Below are positions 60,690 through 64,000 of a stretch of DNA of 64,000 bases, piece after piece. The notes below the pieces were generated by a model that was given only the letters and a program-made list of their open reading frames with translations, was not told the origin of the DNA and made no database searches. Source of the DNA: Hyperoplus lanceolatus (Eukaryota > Chordata > Actinopteri > Uranoscopiformes > Ammodytidae); assembly GCA_026929865.2 (NCBI GenBank), contig CM049397.1:34564698-34628697 (forward strand), read 5' to 3'. Each line of letters starts with the position of its first letter. Within the stretch, counting starts at the first letter, position 1. Position numbers and translations under genes: made by a program.

Positions 60690-62734
60690 TTAACACCACA
60701 AAGGGTGGGAAGTTATTCCTGTATAAATCAAACTGTGAGGCTACTGTTTTCATTGGTTTTAATAATGTCAAACTGTTATGTCAAAGTATGGCTTCGCTTC
60801 GGCCGGGTGTTTACCGGCCAAAGTCACGCAGTGTCTCTCTAGTATCGCGAGAGCAGGGCAGAGACGGTGGGAGAGCCCATATAAAGAAAGCCCGGCAGAG
60901 ACGGTGGGAGGGGCTAGCCAGATCGCACCAATATAGGTCATCCGGAGACCAGAGGAACATCAGGGTATAGAGGCTTGCTACAATAAATGATCTGAACGGG
61001 TTTTTCAGCAAACATTTAAAAAAAATAAGTATTAGGGACTACTTAGACCATATAAAATTGACAGCAAAGTGCATAATATGTGAGCTTTAAATAGCTTAAC
61101 TTAACGAAGATTTTATTTTTTCAACTGTTTCTGCCTTCCAAATTGAAGTTGGATCAAAATAAGAATATGTGAAGTTAAAAATTCATTATCAAAATATACA
61201 GTACTAATTATGTAAGAGATATGTGCAGTTCTAAGTTATTTAAGAACTGTGCAATGTTTTTGGAGTGAAAAGGGTGATTCGGGAATGTGTAAATAATCAA
61301 ATTTTTCAAAACATTTTCTAGGTTATTACAGATGCATTTGTTCATATGTTGTTAATTGTCAGATTTATTATACATTCTGTTCTTAAACACTTTCAGAAAT
61401 TTTATTTTAAGATTTGTAAATAGTCATATTTGATTTATAAAATGAAAAAAAGTTTGTATCCCAAAAATTTTGTAAAAACACACAATTTTGTTATTTCGTT
61501 CGAACACTATTTTCTTAAAATGAAATAAAGATTCTTACTCCTGATTTAAACAGCATTTAGATTTTTTTCTAAGATATCCGAATGTATGCATAATAAGTTA
61601 GATGGAGAGATACATGCCAAATTTGCATATTAATTTAAACATTTCTAAAAAATATTATTATACAAAGAATAATTGTTTTAATATGTTATCACCTGGCAAC
61701 AGCTATTTGTAGTGCAAACTTTGGTTCATTCACAGCTTTGAGCCTAAAACAATCAATCATATTCATTCAGGACACTTATCACTGTTACTCTGCCAACAAC
61801 ATTAATTCAACCAACACTGGCTGTTGCAACTTCCTGCCCCAGCCTTTCTATCTCCTCACAGTATAGCTGTTTTTTTCATGTGCGTTTATTCAGGTGATCA
61901 GCTCTTTCAACAGGATCCCTGTGGCTGCCTAGATACTTTTAAAGTTCCCTCATTGAGCACAGATTTTTACACTACATTCCACCACTGGTAAAATAATATT
62001 ATTTACAAGCATTTAAACATTTAAGTTGAATGTATGAATCAGTCAAAAAAGACAACTTTATTTATAATTGAATCAACATTATTGGCATAAATGTAACAAA
62101 AACATATATTATTGTTAAACATTTTTGCACATTTTAATACAGAGACAAAAAGTAAATAAATACCAAACCATTAAAACGTGTAAAATGTGTTATTGATTTG
62201 ATAAGAGTTCAATGCATTATGCTTGATCATTGCTGCACTGCTCTATGAGAAAATAAACTGAAGGACAGACATCGTATTGACATGGGGCGAAAATGTTAGT
62301 GATCCTTCTTTGCCACCTGCTGGACATATTGTATATTTCAGCTCTGAGTTTATTTCATTGAGATTGTCAAGAGAATGATTCCTCTCAATAAATGTGATCA
62401 GGGGAATATTTACCTTTGAGAATTTGTTTATAATGAAATCACTTCTGTCAAAAATCACAAAATAAATAAATATGTAAACATTAAGGAATGTACAGAAGTG
62501 TTTAAGTCATCCATCCGTTGTTCAGTTCATATACATATTACATCACATCATCATCTCTACATTATTATCCTGTTATCTATAGAGAAAAAAAAACTAATTA
62601 ACTTGTAATCACTGGAGGAAATAAAATGTAGGCCTACAATTCTGTATGGAGAATGAACTTTATTTTTGTATGTAAGCAGCAGAACCTGCTAATGTTGTTT
62701 CTCTCTCTCCATCCATCCATCCATCCCAAAATAC

Positions 62735-63160
62735 ATTACTGATATGCTGATAAGTTATGAACCGTCCAGAGCCCTTAGGTCGTCTGGGACAGGTCTACTT
62801 ACAGTCCCTAGAGTTAGGACTAAACGAGGAGAAGCAGCTTTTAGTTTTTATGCACCAACAATCTGGAACAAACTCCCAGAGAACTTGAGGTCTGCTGCAA
62901 CTCTCAGTTCTTTTAAATCGAGTCTGAAGACTTTTTTGTTTCCTTTTTAACTTGCAATTTTCATTTTATTTGCTTCTTTTATTATGTTTTTAAATCGAGT
63001 TTTAATTTTAATTTTATTTTTATTTGCTTCTTTTATTCGCTTTTAAATGTTTTATAATGTGTTTTATGTATTCTAATCTTGCCCCTGTAAAGCACTTTGA
63101 GTGGCCTTGTGTCTGAATTGTGCTATATAAATAAACTTGCCTTGCCTTGCCTTGCCTTGC
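62735..63160 (+). mobile_element. L2/CR1-type LINE 3' end, tail (TTGCC)n
   Basis: Encodes a C-terminal fragment (RVRTKRGEAAFSFYAPTIW; LPENLRSAATLSSFKSSLKT) and ends TGTAAAGCACTTTGAGTGG, GTGCTATATAAATAAAC and TTGCC repeats. It inserted into the CATC/TC microsatellite of unit C. Best-preserved copy of the family also at 1365-1645 and 11130-11440. Confidence 0.85.
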
Positions 63161-63292
63161 CCTCTCTCTCTCTGTCTCACTCTGTCTCTCTCTGTATTTT
63201 TGTTGTTGTTGCATGAATACAGGTTTGACAGGTTTAGATTCACAGAGATAGGTAAGACGTTGATTAAGTTTAACTTGCATCTTGAACTTCTA

Positions 63293-63314
63293 ATGGCGCA
63301 GCACAAAAAATCAG
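63293..63314 (+). other. Candidate GIMAP first exon, copy 5, unit C (MAQHKKS)
   Basis: 22 nt ending in phase 1 before GTGAGT, with the TACAG acceptor-like site at 63218-63222. Presumably belongs to a gene beyond the right edge of the window. Confidence 0.55.
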
Positions 63315-64000
63315 GTGAGTAAACTGAACCAAACTAGATTAGAACGCGCTGCTGGTTTTCAGAAGCTGTTGGTGGATCGTCAAACTTGTTGTTATGGTGA
63401 CACTAGTTCAATTAAAGTATAATATTAATAACTTCTATTAAACTATTACATTATTGATCGGTTGGGCCGCACCTTGTCTACAAGGAAGCTTGTAAAAAAA
63501 AAAGAAAAAAAAGATTTGTGAGAGGGAATTTTAGATTTAGACCTCATGATTGACGACATGTTCGGAAAGTGAGGTAATGTGGGGACATTTTTCTGTTTAC
63601 ACAGTGATATTGTGGGGACATAATCTTTCTTTTGCGGACCAAATGGGGAATATTTACCTTGCAGAAAGATCAAGATTTATTGTTTTGTTAATAATGAGAT
63701 CAGTTATTGGAGCTTCCATCAGAAAGCACAAAATAAATTAATGAATAAAAATTAAGAAATTGACGTATACAGGAGTGTTTAAGTCATCCATCCACCGTTC
63801 AGTTAATATACAAAACATATTAGATCATGATCTCTACTTTATTATCCTGTAATCTAGAGAAAGAAATTAAATTAATTCGTAATCACTGGAGGAAATAAAA
63901 TGTAGACCTACGATTATAGGCCTAACTCTATGTAGAGAATGAAAATGACCCTTCTTTAGTTTTTTATCTAAACAAGCAGACTTCTAAACCTTTTGACAAA

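Larger units (their letters stand above)
58294..61086. mobile_element. 2.8-kb TTAA-flanked element of unit B, itself interrupted
   Basis: TTAA at 58290-58293 and 61087-61090. Ends AGGTCCCATATTATGC and GCATAATATGTGAGCT are imperfect inverted repeats. Unit A shows the empty site (gctgtttcttaaatacaac). The interior holds a tandem repeat and a second TTAA element. No transposase was recognised. Confidence 0.75.
42900..62070. repeat. Tandem unit B (contains GIMAP gene 3)
   Basis: Homologous to unit A over its whole length, but enlarged by extra copies of the first-exon repeat (43.4-49.8 kb) and by the insertions at 43582-44708, 45148-46072, 50359-50833, 52854-53123 and 58294-61086. Confidence 0.8.
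62070..64000. repeat. Start of a third tandem unit (C)
   Basis: 62070-62700 matches the starts of units A and B (gatcattgctgcactgctcta; gccacctgctggacatattg; tcaaaaatcacaaa). It continues through a first-exon repeat and into another copy at 63640-64000. A fourth GIMAP gene may follow beyond the window (inference). Confidence 0.75.

Noticed and set aside
60788..60970. 60-codon frame with Arg/Gly-rich translation
   Set aside because: Inside the nested TTAA element, short, and containing an internal direct repeat (gcagagacggtgggag) that explains the frame.
1..64000. CRISPR arrays, operons, ribosome-binding sites, phage or bacterial systems
   Set aside because: Direct repeats present are microsatellites or transposon copies; the window is clearly intron-containing vertebrate DNA.

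Overview
The window is vertebrate nuclear DNA, almost certainly from a teleost fish. Genes are split by GT-AG introns, long CA/TG, TC and CATC microsatellites are abundant, tRNA-derived SINEs, CR1/L2-type LINE 3' ends and many TIR transposons are interleaved, and the gene families (natterin-like, GIMAP8-like) are expanded in fish. No prokaryotic features, CRISPR arrays, rRNA or functional tRNA genes were seen.

Layout. (1) 265-3947, minus strand: a complete five-exon PTRH1 (peptidyl-tRNA hydrolase). (2) 5870-7616 and 12729-14995, minus strand: two tandem natterin-like genes, each with a signal-peptide exon, one long exon carrying a DM9/DUF3421 lectin-like part and an aerolysin-like part, and a probable non-coding first exon further upstream. 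(3) 8.8-12.6 kb and 15.7-17.3 kb: gene-poor, AT-rich DNA with microsatellites and LINE tails. (4) 19128-26362, minus strand: GIMAP8-like gene 1. (5) 26.9-64 kb: a tandem array of large units, A (about 27.0-42.9 kb), B (42.9-62.1 kb) and the start of C (62.1 kb to the window end). A and B each carry one plus-strand GIMAP8-like gene (gene 2, 30337-39559; gene 3, 51093-55521). Gene 1 and gene 2 are head to head.

Each GIMAP8-like protein has three consecutive AIG1-type G domains on one giant exon followed by a coiled-coil tail. The three genes keep different P-loops: gene 1 only that of domain 3, gene 2 those of domains 2 and 3, gene 3 only that of domain 2. Their C-termini also differ: a long coiled coil in gene 1, a terminal membrane anchor in gene 2, and an early stop in gene 3 that cuts the tail. 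Upstream lie six copies of a tiny first exon starting MA(Q), most ending in splice phase 1, which is the phase the downstream exons need. All three genes carry the same degenerate LINE in their 3' flank, in the same relative orientation, with homology continuous from gene to LINE, so the LINE was part of the ancestral cassette.

The rest is a dense record of nested transposons. In several cases the paralogous unit, or another repeat copy, supplies the empty site. Natterin-like proteins (secreted pore-forming/lectin family) and GIMAPs (cytosolic or membrane GTPases of immune cells) are both linked to fish immunity, so the window may be an immune gene cluster. That functional link is inference.
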